In this document: positions 1 to 12,146 of the stretch, piece after piece
Numbering within the stretch: the first letter of the stretch is position 1
How the letters are laid out: each line of letters starts with the position of its first letter
Assembly: GCF_042477335.2 (NCBI RefSeq)
Contig: NC_091260.1
Location: forward strand, 46,581,001-46,645,000
From: Ovis canadensis
Taxonomy: Eukaryota > Chordata > Mammalia > Artiodactyla > Bovidae
Length of the DNA stretch: 64,000 nucleotides
Direction: 5' to 3'
Made by a program: the position numbers and the translations under genes
The notes under the pieces: model-generated
Databases searched by the model: none
Told to the model about the DNA's origin: nothing
Seen by the model: the letters and a program-made list of their open reading frames with translations, nothing else

Positions 1-139
1 ATTTAAGTCTCTCCTTTTCTCACTTCCTAAGGAAAACGTCCCTAACTCTCTCTGCCCCTCCACTATCGCCCTACCCTGCACTTCTTCTTTACCCTGTTAG
101 TGGTTGTTATTAAAATTCCAAATGTATCTATTCAACTTA

Positions 140-345
140 ATTGTCAGTAGAGAGCCCTCTAAGCTCTAGCAACTTACATTTTTCAAATTTGACTTTCATG
201 ATGACCAAATTTATTCCAAGTTTACAAATGAAGAAAGTAAGGCTTGATAAGGTTAAGAAATTTGCCAGCATCACAGTTAGAAAGCCTTGAACCTGCCCAG
301 TATCAAACTCAACTAGCATAACTCCAGAATTTGCTCTGCCCCCCA
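140..345 (+). repeat. MIR-like SINE relic
   Basis: Diverged but ordered match to the MIR core: a stretch resembling 'tttacaaatgaagaaa', then 'aggttaagaaatttgcc', then a tail like 'ttgaacctgccc'. The order is that of sense MIR. Ends are approximate. Confidence 0.5.
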
Positions 346-571
346 TACTCCTCCATTGCTTCTAAACTATTTTGATTTGTTTTTTCAAGAATGTTTACTG
401 TTTATCTTCTTGAAAAATTCTAAGCTTTGTGAAAGAAAGGATCATATCTATGTTGCCACATAGGTAAGTCATAGACCCATGTTTGACACAAAAAGGGTAT
501 CTGGTTTATCTTTGCTGAATAAGTGAATGAACAAACCGGTCGATATCTAATCCTCTATCCTAAAATAACTT
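346..571. other. unique or old repeat sequence left of the L1
   Basis: Contains a tail resembling antisense L2/MIR (TGCTGAATAAGTGAATGAA at about 513-531). No gene seen. Confidence 0.4.
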
Positions 572-1049
572 AAGAGATAGGGAAATGGGGAAGATGGTGG
601 AGGAATAGGACGGGAAGACCACTTTCTCCCTCACAAATTCCTCAAAAGAACATTTCAACTCTGAGCAAACCTCACAAAACAACTTCTGAATGCTGGCAGA
701 GGACATCAGGCAACCAGAAAAGGAGACCATTGTCTTCGAAAACAGTCTTCTATTTCTCCTCTAATTTTTATTTCTATAACCTACTATTACTTTTCAAAAA
801 AAAAAGACTATTTTTTTAAGGCAAACACCTTATATAGTCTTTATGTGGTGTGGTTGGAGTTTTTTAATAATTCTTGTGGCTTTTTTTCTTTTTCTTTTTT
901 CTTTTTTCCTTCTGCTTCTTTTCTTTAATATTGTATTTTTGAAAATCCAACCTCTACTCTAGATTTTTAATCTTTGCTTTTTGGTTTTTGTTGTCAATTC
1001 TGTACATTTAAAAACCCAAACTTCACTACCCAGTTTTACCTGAGAGCGA

Positions 1050-1484
1050 GATTACTGGCTTGACCACTCTCTCCTCCTTTGGACTCTCCTTTTTCTCCAC
1101 CAGGTGGCCTCTGTCTCTTTCCTCCCCCATCTCTTCTCTATCCAACTCTGTGAATCTCTGTGTTCCAGACAGTGGAGAACACCTAAGGAACTGGTTACTG
1201 GCAGGATTTGTCTCTCTCCTTTTCATTCCTCTCTCTTATCCTCCTGGCCACCTCTGTCTACTTCCTCCCTCGCCTCTTCCCCATATAACTCCGTAAATAC
1301 CTCTGAGCGGTCCAGACTATGGAGCGCACATAAGGAGTTGATTACTGGCTAGCTTGCTCTCTCCTCTTTTGATCTCACCGCATCTCATTCCAGTCACCTC
1401 TAACTACCTCCTCCCACTTCTCTTCTCCATGTAACTCAGTGAACCTCTCTGGGTGTCCCTCAATGTGGAGAAACTTTTCATCTT
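1050..1484 (+). repeat. three tandem units of about 145 bp in the L1 5' region
   Basis: Units start at 1050, 1193 and 1340, each with a variant of GATTACTGGC followed by pyrimidine-rich sequence, a 'CTCCATGTAACTC'-like block and a 'TGTGGAG'-like block. Period is 143-147. This resembles the monomeric promoter arrangement known in some rodent L1s. Function is inferred. Confidence 0.7.
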
Positions 1485-2006
1485 TAACCTAGATGTTTTA
1501 TCATCGGTGCTGTATAGATGGAGAAATCTAGAGGCTACTGTAAAAATAAAACTAAAAACCAGAAGCAGGAGGCTTAAGTCCAAAGCCTGAGAACCTCAGA
1601 GAACTCCTGAATTCAGGGAACATTAAGCAATAGGAGCTCATCAAATATCTCCATACCTACACTGAAACCAAGCTCCACCCAAGGGCCAACAAGTTCCAGA
1701 GCAAGACATACAACGCAAATTCTCCAGCAACACAGGAACACAGCCCTGAGCTTCAATATACAGGCAGCTCAAAGCTACTCCAAAACCTTTGACATCTCAT
1801 AACCCATTACTGGTCACTCCACTGCACTCCAGAGAGAAGAAACCCAGCTCCACCCACCAGAACTCCAACACAAGCCTCCCTAACCAGGAAACCTTGACAA
1901 GCCACTGATACAACCGCACCCACAGTGAGGAAGCTCCATAATAAAGAGAACTCCACAAATTACCAGAATATAAAAAGGCCACCCCAAACGCAGCAATATA
2001 ACCAAG

Positions 2007-2910
2007 ATGAAGAGACAGAGGAATACTCAGCAGGTTAAGGAACAGGAGAAATGCCCACCAAACCAAACAAAAGAGGAAAAGATAGGGAATCTACCTGAGA
2101 AAGAATTCCGAATATTGATGGTGAAAATGATCCAAAATCTTGAAATCAAAATGGAATCACAGATAAATAGCCTAGAGACAAGGATTGAGAAGATGCAAGA
2201 AATAAAGAAATAAAAAAGAGTCAATATAGAATGAATAATGCAATAAATGAGATCAGAAACACTCTAGAGGCAACAAATAGTAGAATAACGGAGGCAGAAG
2301 ATAGGATTAGTGAAATAGAAGATAGAATGGTAGAAATAAATGAATCAGAGAGGAAAAAAGAAAAACAAATTAAAAGAAATGAGGACAATCTCAGAGACCT
2401 ACAGAACAACAGGAAATGCTCCAACATTCGAATTATAGGAGTCCCAGAAGAAGAAGACAAAAAGAAAGACCATGAGAAAATCCTTGAGGAGATAATAGTT
2501 GAAAACTTCCCTAAAATGGGGAAGGAAATAATCACCCAAGTCCAAGAAACACAGAGAGTTCCAAATAGGATAAACCCAAGGCAAAACACCCCGTATTAAT
2601 CAAATTAACAAAGATCAAACACAAAGAACAAGTATGAAAAGCAGCAAGGGAAAAACAACAAATAACACACAAGGGGATTCCCATAAGGATAACAGCTGAT
2701 CTTTCAATAGAAACTCTTCAGGCCAGGAGGGAATGGCAAGACATACTTAAAGTGATGAAAGAAAATAACCTACAGCCCAGATTACTGTACCCAGCAAGGA
2801 TCTCATTCAAATATGAAGGAGAAATCAAAAGCTTTACAGACAAGCAAAAGCTGAGAGAATTCAGCACCACCAAACCAGCTCTCCAACAAATTCTAAAGGA
2901 TATTCTCTAG
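2007..2910 (+). pseudogene. L1 ORF1 (RNA-binding protein) remnant
   Basis: It starts at ATG 2007 and is open to a stop at 2211-2213. It resumes in another frame at 2231 with a charged, coiled-coil-like stretch (NSRITEAEDRISEIEDRM) and the ORF1p RRM-type segment containing IRIIGVPEEE. It is broken again near 2580-2600. The C-terminal domain (ADLSIETLQARREW, then LREFSTTKPALQQIL) is readable down to the stop at 2908-2910. ORF1p binds L1 RNA as a trimer; this copy cannot encode it whole. Confidence 0.85.
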
Positions 2911-2961
2911 ACAGGAAACACAAAAAGGGTGTATAAACCCAAACCCAAAACAATAAAGTAA

Positions 2962-5900
2962 ATGGTAACAGGATCATACTTATCAATAATTACCTTAAAT
3001 GTAAATGGGCTGAATGCCCCAACCAAAAGATAAAGATTGGCCAAATGGATACAAAAACAAGACCCCTCTATATGCTGCTTACAAGAGACCCACCTCAAAA
3101 CAAGGGACGCATACAGACTGAAAGTGAAGGGCTGGAAAAAGATATTCCATGCAAATAGAGACCAAAAGAAAGCAGGAGTGGCAATACTCATATCCGATAA
3201 AATAGACTTTAAAACAAAGGCTGTGAAAAGAGATAAAGAAGGCCACTACATAATGATCAAAGGATCAATCCAAGAAGAAGATATAACAATTATAAATATA
3301 TATGCACCCAACATAGGAGCACTGCAATATGTAAGACAAATGCTAACAAGTATGAAAGGGGAAATTAACAATAACACAATAATAGCAGGAGACTTTAATA
3401 CCCCACTCACACCTATGGACAGATCAACAAAACAGAAAATTAACAAAGAAACGCAAACTTTAAATGATACATTAGACCAGTTAGACCTAATGGATATCTA
3501 TAGGACATTTCACCCCAAAACAATGAATTTCACCTTTTTCTCAAGTGCTCATGGAACCTTCTCCAGGATAGATCACATCCTGGGCCATCAATCTAACCTT
3601 GATAAATTTTAAAAAATCAAAATCATTCCAACCATCTTTTCTGACCATAATGCATTAAGATTAGATCTCAATTACAGAAGAAAAACTATTTAAAATTCCA
3701 ACATATGGAGGTTGAACAACACACTTCTGAATAACCAACAAATCACAGAAGAAATCAAAAAAGAAATCAAAATATGCATAGAAACTAATGAACATGAAAA
3801 CACAACAACCCAAAACCTGTGGGACACTATAAAAGCAGTGCTAAGAGGAAAGTTCATAGCAATACAGGCATACCTCAAGAAACAAGAAAAAAGTCAAATA
3901 AATAAGCTAACTCTACACCTAAAGCAGCTAGAAAAGGAAGAACTGGAGAACCCCAGAGTTAGTAGAAGGAAAGAAATCTTAAAAATTAGGGCAGAAATAA
4001 ATGCAAAAGAAATAAAAGAGACCATAGCAAAAATCAACAAAGCCAAAAGTTGGTTCTTTGAAAGGATAAATAAAATTGATAAATCATTAGCCAGACTCAT
4101 CAAGAAGCAAAGAGAGAAAAATCAAATCAATAAAATTAGAAATGAAAATGGAGAGATCACAACAGACAACACAGAAATACAAAGGATCATAAGAGACTAC
4201 TGTCAGCAATTATATGCCAATAAAATGGACAACATGGAAGAAATGGACAAATTCTTAGAAAAGTACAATATTACAAAACTGAACCAGGAAGAAATAAAAA
4301 ATCTTAACAGACCCATCACAAGCATGGAAATTGAAACTGTAATCAGAAATCTTCCAGCAAACAAAAGCCCAGGTCCAGACAGCTTCACAGCTGAATTCTA
4401 CCAAAAATTTCGAGAAGAGCTAACACCTATCCTACTCAAACTCTTCCAGAAAATTGCAGAGGAAGGTAAACTTCCAACTCATTCTATGAGGTCACCATCA
4501 CCCTAATACCAATACCTGACAAAGATACTACAAAAAAGGAAAACTACAGGCCAATATCACTGATGAACATAGATGCAAAAATCCTCAACAAAATTCTAGC
4601 AATCAGAATCCAACAACACATTAAAAAGATCATACACCATGACCAAGTGGGCTTTATCCCAGGGATGCAAGGATTCTTCAATATCCGCAAATCAATCAAT
4701 GTAATTCACCACATTAACAAGTTGAAAAATAAAAGCCATATGATTATCTCAATAGATGCAGAGAAGGCCTTTGACAAAATTCAACATCCATTTATGATAA
4801 AAACTCTCCAGAAAGCAGGAATAGAAGGAACATACCTCAACATAATAAAAGCTATATATGACAAACCCACAGCAAACATTATCCTCAATGGTGAAAAATT
4901 GAAAGCATTTCCCCTAAAGTCAGGAACAAGACAAGGGTGCCCACTTTCACAGCTACTATTCAACATAGTTCTGGAAGTTTTGGCCACAGCAATCAGAGCA
5001 GAAAAAGAAATAAAAGGAATCCAAATTGGAAAAGAAGTAAAACTCTCATTGTTTGCAGATGACAGGATCCTCTACATAGAAAACCCTAAAGACTCCACCA
5101 GAAAATTACTAGAGCTAATCAATGAATATAGTAAAGTTGCAGGATATAAAATCAACACACAGAAATCCCTTGCATTCCTATACACTAATAATGAGAAAGT
5201 AGAAAAAGAAATTAAGGAAACAATCCCATTCACCATTGCAACGAAAAGAATAAAATACTTAGGAATATATCTACCTAAAGAAACTAAAGACCTATATATA
5301 GAAAACTATAAAACACTGATGAAAGAAATCAAAGAGGACACTAATAGATGGAGAAATATACCATGTTCATGGATCGAAAGAATCAATATAGTGAACATGA
5401 GTATACTACCCAAAGCAATTTACAAATTCAATGCAATCCCTATCAAGCTACCAGCCATATTTTTCACAGAACTAGAACAAATAATTTCAAGATTTGTATG
5501 GAAATACAAAAAACCTCGAATAGCCAAAGCAATCTTGAGAAAGAAGAATGGAACTGGAGCAATCAACTTGCCTGACTTCAGGCTCTACTACAAAGCCACA
5601 GTCATCAAGACAGTATGGTACTGGCACAAAGACAGAAATATAGACTGATGGAACAAAATAGAAAGCCCAGAGATAAATCCACACACATATGGACACCTTA
5701 TCTTTGACAAAGGAGGCAAGAACATACCATGGAGTAAAGACAATCTCTTTAACAAGTGGTGCTGGGAAAACTGGTCAACCACTTGTAAAAGAATGAAACT
5801 AGATCACTTTTTAACACCACACAGAAAAATAAACTCAAATGGATTAAAGATCTAAATGTAAGACCAGAAATTATAAAACTCCTAGAGGAGAATATAGGCA

Positions 5901-6775
5901 AAACACTCTCCGACATAAATCACAGCAGGATCCTCTATGATCCACCTCCCAGAATTCTGGAAATAAAAGCAAAAATAAACAAATGGGATCTAATTAAAAT
6001 TAAAAGCTTCTGCACAACAAAGGAAACTATAAGCAAGGTGAAAAGACAGCCTTCTGAATGGGAGAAAATAATAGCAAATGAAGCAACTGACAAACAACTA
6101 ATCTCAAAAATATACAAGCAACTTATGCAGCTCAATTCCAGAAAAATAAACGACCCAATCAAAAAATGGGCCATAGAACTAAATAGACATTTCTCCAAAG
6201 AAGACATACGGATGGCTAACAAACACACGAGAAGATGCTCAACATCACTTATTATTGGAGAAATGCAAATCGAAACCACAATGAGGTACCACTTCACACC
6301 AGTCAGAATGGCTGCGATCCAAAAATCTGCAAGCAATAAATGCTGGAGAGGGTGTGGAGAAAAGGGAACCCTCCTACACTGTTGGTGGGAATGCAAACTA
6401 GTACAGCCACTATTGAAAACAGTGTGGAGATTCCTTAAAAAATTGCAAATAGAACTGCCTTATGACCCAGCAATCCCACTGCTGGGCATACACACCGAGG
6501 AAACCAGAATTGAAAGAGATACATGTACCCCAATGTTCATCGCAGCACTGTTTATAATAGCCAGGACATGGAAACAACCTAGATGTCCATCAGCAGATGA
6601 ACGGATGAGAAAGCTGTGGTACATATACACAATGGAGTATTACTCAGCCGTTAAAAAGAATACATTTGGATCAGTTCTGTTGAGATGGATGAAACTGGAG
6701 CCGATTATACAGAGTGAAGTAAGCCAGAAAGAAAAACACCAATACAGTATACTAACACATATATATGGAATTTAG
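2962..6775 (+). pseudogene. L1 ORF2 (endonuclease and reverse transcriptase) remnant
   Basis: ATG at 2962, with the endonuclease start ending LNVNGLNAPTKR before a TAA at 3031. Two more in-frame stops are at 3610-3612 and 3691. A one-base loss near 4480 shifts the frame. The reverse transcriptase then reads from 4563, with the catalytic FADD at 5052-5063, up to TGA at 5646-5648. A further shift lies at the A-run at about 5837, after which the C-terminal Cys-rich region ([17 protein letters not shown]) is open to the TAG at 6773-6775. The enzyme is dead as written. Confidence 0.9.
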
Positions 6776-7133
6776 AAAGATGGCAGTGATGACCCTGTAT
6801 GCAAGACAGCAAAAAAGACACAGATGTGTATAGCAGACATTTGGACTCAGAGGGAGAGGGAGAGGGTGGGATGATTTGGGAGAATGGCATTGAAACATGT
6901 ATACTATCATGTAAGAATCGAATCACCAGTCTATGTCCGATGCAGGATACAGCATGCTTGGGGCTGGTGCATGGGGATGACCCAGAGGGATGTTGTGGGG
7001 AGGGAGGTGGGCGGAAGGTTCATGTTTGGGAATGCATATACACCCTTGGTGGATTCATGTCAATGTATGGCAAAACCAATACAGTATTGTAAAGTAAAAT
7101 AAAGTAAAAATAAAAATTAAAAAAAAGAGATAG

Positions 7134-7399
7134 TTGATAGGTTGATAGTGATCAGTATTTTTATTTTTCTAGGATAAAATAAAGTATATTGACCAAAATG
7201 GAACCACAATTATAAACCACTTCATAATTTATAGCATGTTTTTAGATTTTTCTTATAAAAATTTTCCATTTGCATGTAAAAGTGAAAGTTGCTCAGTTAA
7301 CTCTCTCAATTTAAACTTGTTAGAAAAAGGACAGTTTTAATTAATAAAATATCCTTAAAGAAATAAAATTTTATTACTTAAATGCTTACCACAATAACC
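7134..7399. other. AT-rich sequence, nothing recognised
   Basis: No gene or clear repeat. Confidence 0.4.
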
Positions 7400-7622
7400 A
7401 AGTCCAGCAGCCCACCACGGTCCCCCATCCCTGGGATTCTCCAGGCAAGAACACTGGAGTGGGTTGCCATTTCCCTCTCCAATGCATGAAAGTGAAAATT
7501 GAAAGTGAAGTCGCTCAGTCATGTCTGACTCTAAGCGACCCCATGGACTACAGCCTACCAGGCTCCTCCATCCATGGGATTTTCCAAGCAAGAGTACTGG
7601 AGTCGGTTGCCATTACCCTCTT
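7400..7622 (-). mobile_element. Bov-A2-type SINE, antisense
   Basis: Two Bov-A units in tandem. Each contains the reverse of the sense GGAGAAGG...ACTCCAGT...CTTGCCTGG block, joined by GAAAGTGAAGTCGCTCAGTC-like sequence at about 7503-7522. Ends are approximate; no clear target-site duplication. Confidence 0.85.
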
Positions 7623-8020
7623 TGACAATTTGCTTAATGGATATTTACTGGTTCATTAATAAATTAGTTATCATTTGCTTTTCCAGTAATTTTTCAGAAT
7701 ATTAATACATATGTCCAAGATTATTCTAAGTGTTATGGAGAATATATAAGAAAGAGAAGAACCTAAGCTTTGTTCTTAAGTACTTTTCAGTCTAGCTTGA
7801 TAGATGAGACAAATAATGGACAGTTTAAAAAAATCTCTAATCAAGTGTCATTTTGTATGACACATACTGAAATGTAACAGATATTCCAAGTGGGACTTCT
7901 TCCTGAGAGCTGGAGAAGGGAGGATAGTTTAAAGGAGGAGGTGACTGCGAGAGAATGTAGGCTTTTCATTAGTAGAAGTAAGAGAATTTTAGGAAGACAG
8001 GGAAAGCTAGAGAAATTGGT
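7623..8020. other. unique sequence between SINEs
   Basis: Nothing recognised apart from faint resemblance to old interspersed repeats at 7690-7800. Confidence 0.4.
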
Positions 8021-8029
8021 CATAGGAGG

Positions 8030-8223
8030 TGCTCAGTCCTATCTGACTCTTTGCAACCTCATGGACTGTAGCCTGCCAGGTTCTTCTGTCCAAGGAATTC
8101 TCCAGGCAAGAACACTGGAGTGGGTTGCCATTCTCTTCTCCAGGGATTCTTCCTGACCCAGGGATTGAACAAGCGCCTCTTGCATTGCTGGTGATGTCTT
8201 TACTGTCTGAACCACCAGGAAAA
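8030..8223 (-). mobile_element. Bov-tA SINE, antisense, with target-site duplication
   Basis: Antisense Bov-tA from GCTCAGTC to the tRNA-like head (CTGAACCACCAGG). It is flanked by CATAGGAGG at 8021-8029 and 8224-8232. Confidence 0.9.
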
Positions 8224-8232
8224 CATAGGAGG

Positions 8233-9710
8233 CAGATGAGTAGAACAAAAAGGCAAATTGTTAGCCATAAAAACAGTTTGTGATAGGAGAGAATTGCAGT
8301 GCTCTGTTTAAAACAACAAACTGGTTGATGGAAGGCAGTGACTGCCACACTGAGCCTTTAGACTAACGTAAAACTTGACAGAGAGCCGCAGAGGATTAAG
8401 AGCAGGGTGATGAACAAGAGTCAATGGGAAGACCACAACAGCATTATTTTTAGAAGGATGAAGGAGGAGCAGAGACTGAAAGTAGAGAGCAGCTAAGATG
8501 CTACCAGAGTTATTTAAACACTAGATGAAAGGGACCTGGATTACCATTAAGACATGAGGAACCGAAAGGAATAAAGAGATGAGTCACCATGAAGGTGGAA
8601 TTGAAAGGGCCTGTTGACTGAGAATATATAGATCTCACGAAAGGAAGAAATAAACAGTTCTATCAAAGTTCTAAGTCAGGAGAATCAGAACAAGCATGGC
8701 ACCACTATTAGATAAGAAAGAATTAGTTGTAAAATCAGTTGGTAGGGAAAAAATGGAGACTAAGATGTTCAGATTTTAGACACACTGCTTTGGAGGTAAC
8801 AGAAGGCATAAGCATGAGATTTTTTAAAGCTTTTACAAACATAAGACTGAAATGTAAAGGAAAATCTTGGCCAGAAATTTATTTGGGAATAAAACCAAAT
8901 TTACTATTTTGTATTGAAAATTTATTGCTTTAAATACATAATTTATAGAGAGATCTTTGAGAAATGACTTGTAAGGAAACACGCTCCTTAACAATGGGAG
9001 CTGACTATAGTGGAATTGAAGTTTACCTGCCAGAGCTCAGATGTACCTCAAAAGTGTAACTTTATCTTCTATGAGTTCTTCTTGCCTTCCTGCCCCTAAT
9101 TCAATGACTAAATTCAATACCCTAAACCTTTCCATTAGTAGTATTGTTTAAGGTAAGTACTCAGTAGCTCAAAATTTAAACTCTTTATCAAAACTATTTA
9201 TGCTCTGTCATAGGACTTCTATTCCGCCTTCACCATTTCAAGATTCATCCAAATATTCATAGAGGCGGTGGGGTGGGGTCAACGATCCAGAAACTGTCTT
9301 TCCACGTCTTGCTGGCTGCCGCTAGGATATGCTTTGTCTTAGCGCATTGCTAAGCATCTTCAGCAGGTATTCATCTGGAACCACTTTCCTTCTGTTCTTT
9401 TGATGCTTTACCCTAACAACCGTTATGAAATATGTGTTCCTGGCATAGCACCTAGTCAAGGCCTCTTTTGTTCTTTCAGTTTTCTCAACCTTTTCTCATC
9501 ACACTATATAGTCACACAGAAACTTCTGGACACCACAGACAGGCTTCAGGCATTGAGAAAATTATTCCTGGTGCATTCAGTTCCTCCAAGAACATCACTG
9601 CTTTTATGTCCCCAACCATATTATTCATGACATCATTCTGAACTGGGACTTCCCTGAAAGATCTGTATAATCTCTTCAGAATCCTAGGAATAAACGTTCA
9701 AGATTCAACA
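8233..9710. other. unique sequence
   Basis: No gene or clear repeat seen; open frames here are short and without motifs. Confidence 0.4.
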
Positions 9711-9775
9711 TGTTTGGATTTCCAAAAATGTGTTTGGATTTCCCAAAATGTGTTTGGATTTCCCAAAATGTATTT
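9711..9775 (+). repeat. 20 bp tandem repeat, about 3.3 copies
   Basis: Units at 9711-9730, 9731-9750 and 9751-9770 of TGTTTGGATTTCCCAAAATG; the first unit has one change. A partial fourth follows. Since 20 is not a multiple of 3, the phrases seen in translation repeat only in shifted frames. Confidence 0.95.
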
Positions 9776-11523
9776 AGATATGTTTTGTTGTCTCCCAGGA
9801 TCTCAGTTTTGGGAGAGAGAGTAGCCAAGATACAGTGGTATACTAGAGGCAGCTTATACCAGCTCATGAAAGCTGACCGTTGTATTTTCACGGATGTTGC
9901 TAGCCAGTTGTTAAACATGGACATCATTTTAAATAAAATCATACAAACTTAAATTTAAATTAATTATATCAAGAACAAAGCTAATAAATACTCAACTCAT
10001 CCTGTTCTAATAATTTCAATACATCTTTACTAATTTTATTAGCATTTTTCTAATACAATAGACTTCACTAATATCTATGCCCTTGAGGTTATTTATGGGT
10101 AATGTATCTTCCTAGCTCCCCATTCAATGAAATCAGATTGGTAGCTTGAAATTTTCCATAAAGTATTTACAGAACAGAAATTGGCAAATGCAACTGAAAA
10201 CATTTACCAAGACACCACTGCTCATGATTCACCTCTTGCCATTACTCCCTTGAATTCTTCATCTCTTCCCTTTTTTTCCCAGTGGTCTTAGGGTTTTATT
10301 ACTTCTGCTTCATGTGTGAAAGGCCTGCCCTTGTGTTTTCCTCTTCTTCAGGGGAAAATTTAAAAACTGTAACAATGACATTGATTATTTATTTTAAAAG
10401 AAGGGCAGCAGAGGACCTGGGCTTTCAAAATATTATCCTCATTGCATGACTACCAACTTGCTTTGCAAACTTTATCTTCCTAATGAATGAAAGGACAAAT
10501 CTCAGCCAAGATTTCAGATCATCCCAAACTCCAAATTAATAGAGTTCCATTAGTAAAGATTTATTATAGCAACAAGTAGCAATAAACTGTGAGTTATTCT
10601 GAATAACTCACAATTTCAAATGTTCCTCCAAATTTTACCACTTTGGCATTCTTGGCTCCTCATAACTTTCTTAATTTCTTATGGTTATCAAGCTGATTTG
10701 ATTTATCTAGTAATTAATGAACATAAGTAATTGTGTTCCCTTGGCATCTTTAACAAATGGAATCACCTTAGAACAGCAATCTCAGAGCAGAGGATTTTCT
10801 GTGTTTCTGTTTCCAGAAATGGAATGGAAAAGGTAAGAGACTGCTTCATTAATCACTAACAATTATTTTTTAAATTGCAGAAACCACAGACTAATGAATG
10901 TTTCAGTTTCTTCTAGTTCCTACATTCAGTCTTAGTTAATTAAGCCCTAGACTAAATCTCTATTTTCTCACTCTGTTGATTAAATGGCCACTTTGCCAGA
11001 GAGAACTTAAAAGAACAAGCTTTGGGGAAATATATTTATTGTCAAATTCTCTGATGAAATGATCCCAGTTCCCTGAGTTATGCAACATTTTCTAACCCAA
11101 AGAAATAGAATAACAGAGTTTCATTCGTAGGAAAATGCTAGAATTTTTCCCTGAACATGAGGAAATGGAATTTCTATTATTAAAACAAGGAATCTAGTTA
11201 CTTTGGACCACATCAATATCAAAACCTTGCCATTATAATATTCAGTGCTTTCTACTTTATCCTTTAAAAGAAATAATGCTATGCTCACCCAGGAAGAATC
11301 ATCTTTATGGAAGAGCATTCTATACTGTTTACCTGGTTTTGTAAACTCTGGCTACCAAAATTTTATCTCTATTGGTTAAGCTAAGTCTATCCATCCAGGT
11401 ATCATATATAGGAATGCTTGAAGGTTTAATTTACTTTCAGGGATTTATCAAGAGACAGAAATATTTCTGGAAATTACTGACGCAATGTTCAATAACATTA
11501 CCACATTCATAGTATGCTGGTAA
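9776..11523. other. unique AT-rich sequence
   Basis: No gene or repeat recognised. Confidence 0.4.
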
Positions 11524-11741
11524 TGCTGCTGCTGCTGCTTAGTCATTTTGGTCATGTCCAACTCTGTGCAACCCCATGAACTGTAGCCCACCAGGCTCCT
11601 CTGTCCATGAGGATTCTCCAGGCAAGAATACTGGAGTGGGTTGCCATGCCCTCCTCCAGGGGATCTTCCCAACCCAGGGATCAAACCTGGGTCTCCTGTA
11701 TTGCAGACAGATTCTTTACCACAAGGACACCAGAGAAGCCC
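11524..11741 (-). mobile_element. Bov-tA SINE, antisense
   Basis: Starts with a GCT trinucleotide run (the reversed tail), followed by the body and the reversed tRNA-like head ending GAGAAGCCCA. No clean target-site duplication. Confidence 0.88.
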
Positions 11742-11852
11742 ATGCTTAGTATAACCAGAATCAAACAACAAATTAATTTATTGAAAAAGCTAAGTAAACT
11801 GTAAATGTATACATAGGTTAGGTAACATTCTCATATCACCTAATGATAATCT

Positions 11853-12139
11853 CAGAGAAGGCAATGGCACCCCACTCCAGTACTCTTGCCTGGAAAATCC
11901 CACGGACGGAGGAGCCTGGTGGGCTGCAGTCCATGGGGTCGCTAAGAGTCGGACACAAGACTTCACTTTCACTTTTCACCTTCCTGCGTTGGAGAAGGAA
12001 ATGGCAACCCACTCCAGTGTTCTTGCCTGGAGAATCCCAGGGACCGAGGAGCCTGGTGGGCTGCCGTCTATGGGGTTGCACAGAGTCAGACACGACTGAG
12101 GCGACTTAGCAGCAGCAGCAGCAGATGATGATGATGATA
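11853..12139 (+). mobile_element. Bov-A2-type SINE, sense
   Basis: Two Bov-A units (from about 11855 and 11990), followed by an AGC run and an ATG run as tail (12109-12138). ATAATCT occurs at both ends (11846-11852, 12140-12146) as a likely short target-site duplication. Confidence 0.88.
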
Positions 12140-12146
12140 ATAATCT

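Larger units (their letters stand above)
581..7124 (+). mobile_element. near full-length L1-BT-type LINE, inactive
   Basis: Sense order is complete: a 5' region starting GGAAATGGGGAAGATGG, tandem units, ORF1 remnant, ORF2 remnant, a 3' UTR with a G-rich tract, and an A-rich tail with AATAAA-like motifs. AAGAGATAG occurs at 572-580 and again at 7125-7133, right at the two ends, as a target-site duplication. The presence of the 5' start makes this a full-length insertion, perhaps with internal loss. Stops and frameshifts in both frames make it non-autonomous. Confidence 0.9.

Noticed and set aside
1797-2066. 89-codon minus-strand hydrophobic frame
   Set aside because: Lies opposite the L1 5' region and ORF1 start; hydrophobic because it is the complement of A-rich coding sequence.
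11523-11540. GCT and AGC trinucleotide runs (also 12109-12123, 38816-38833, 40976-40991)
   Set aside because: These are the tails of Bov-tA and Bov-A2 SINEs, not independent disease-type repeat expansions.
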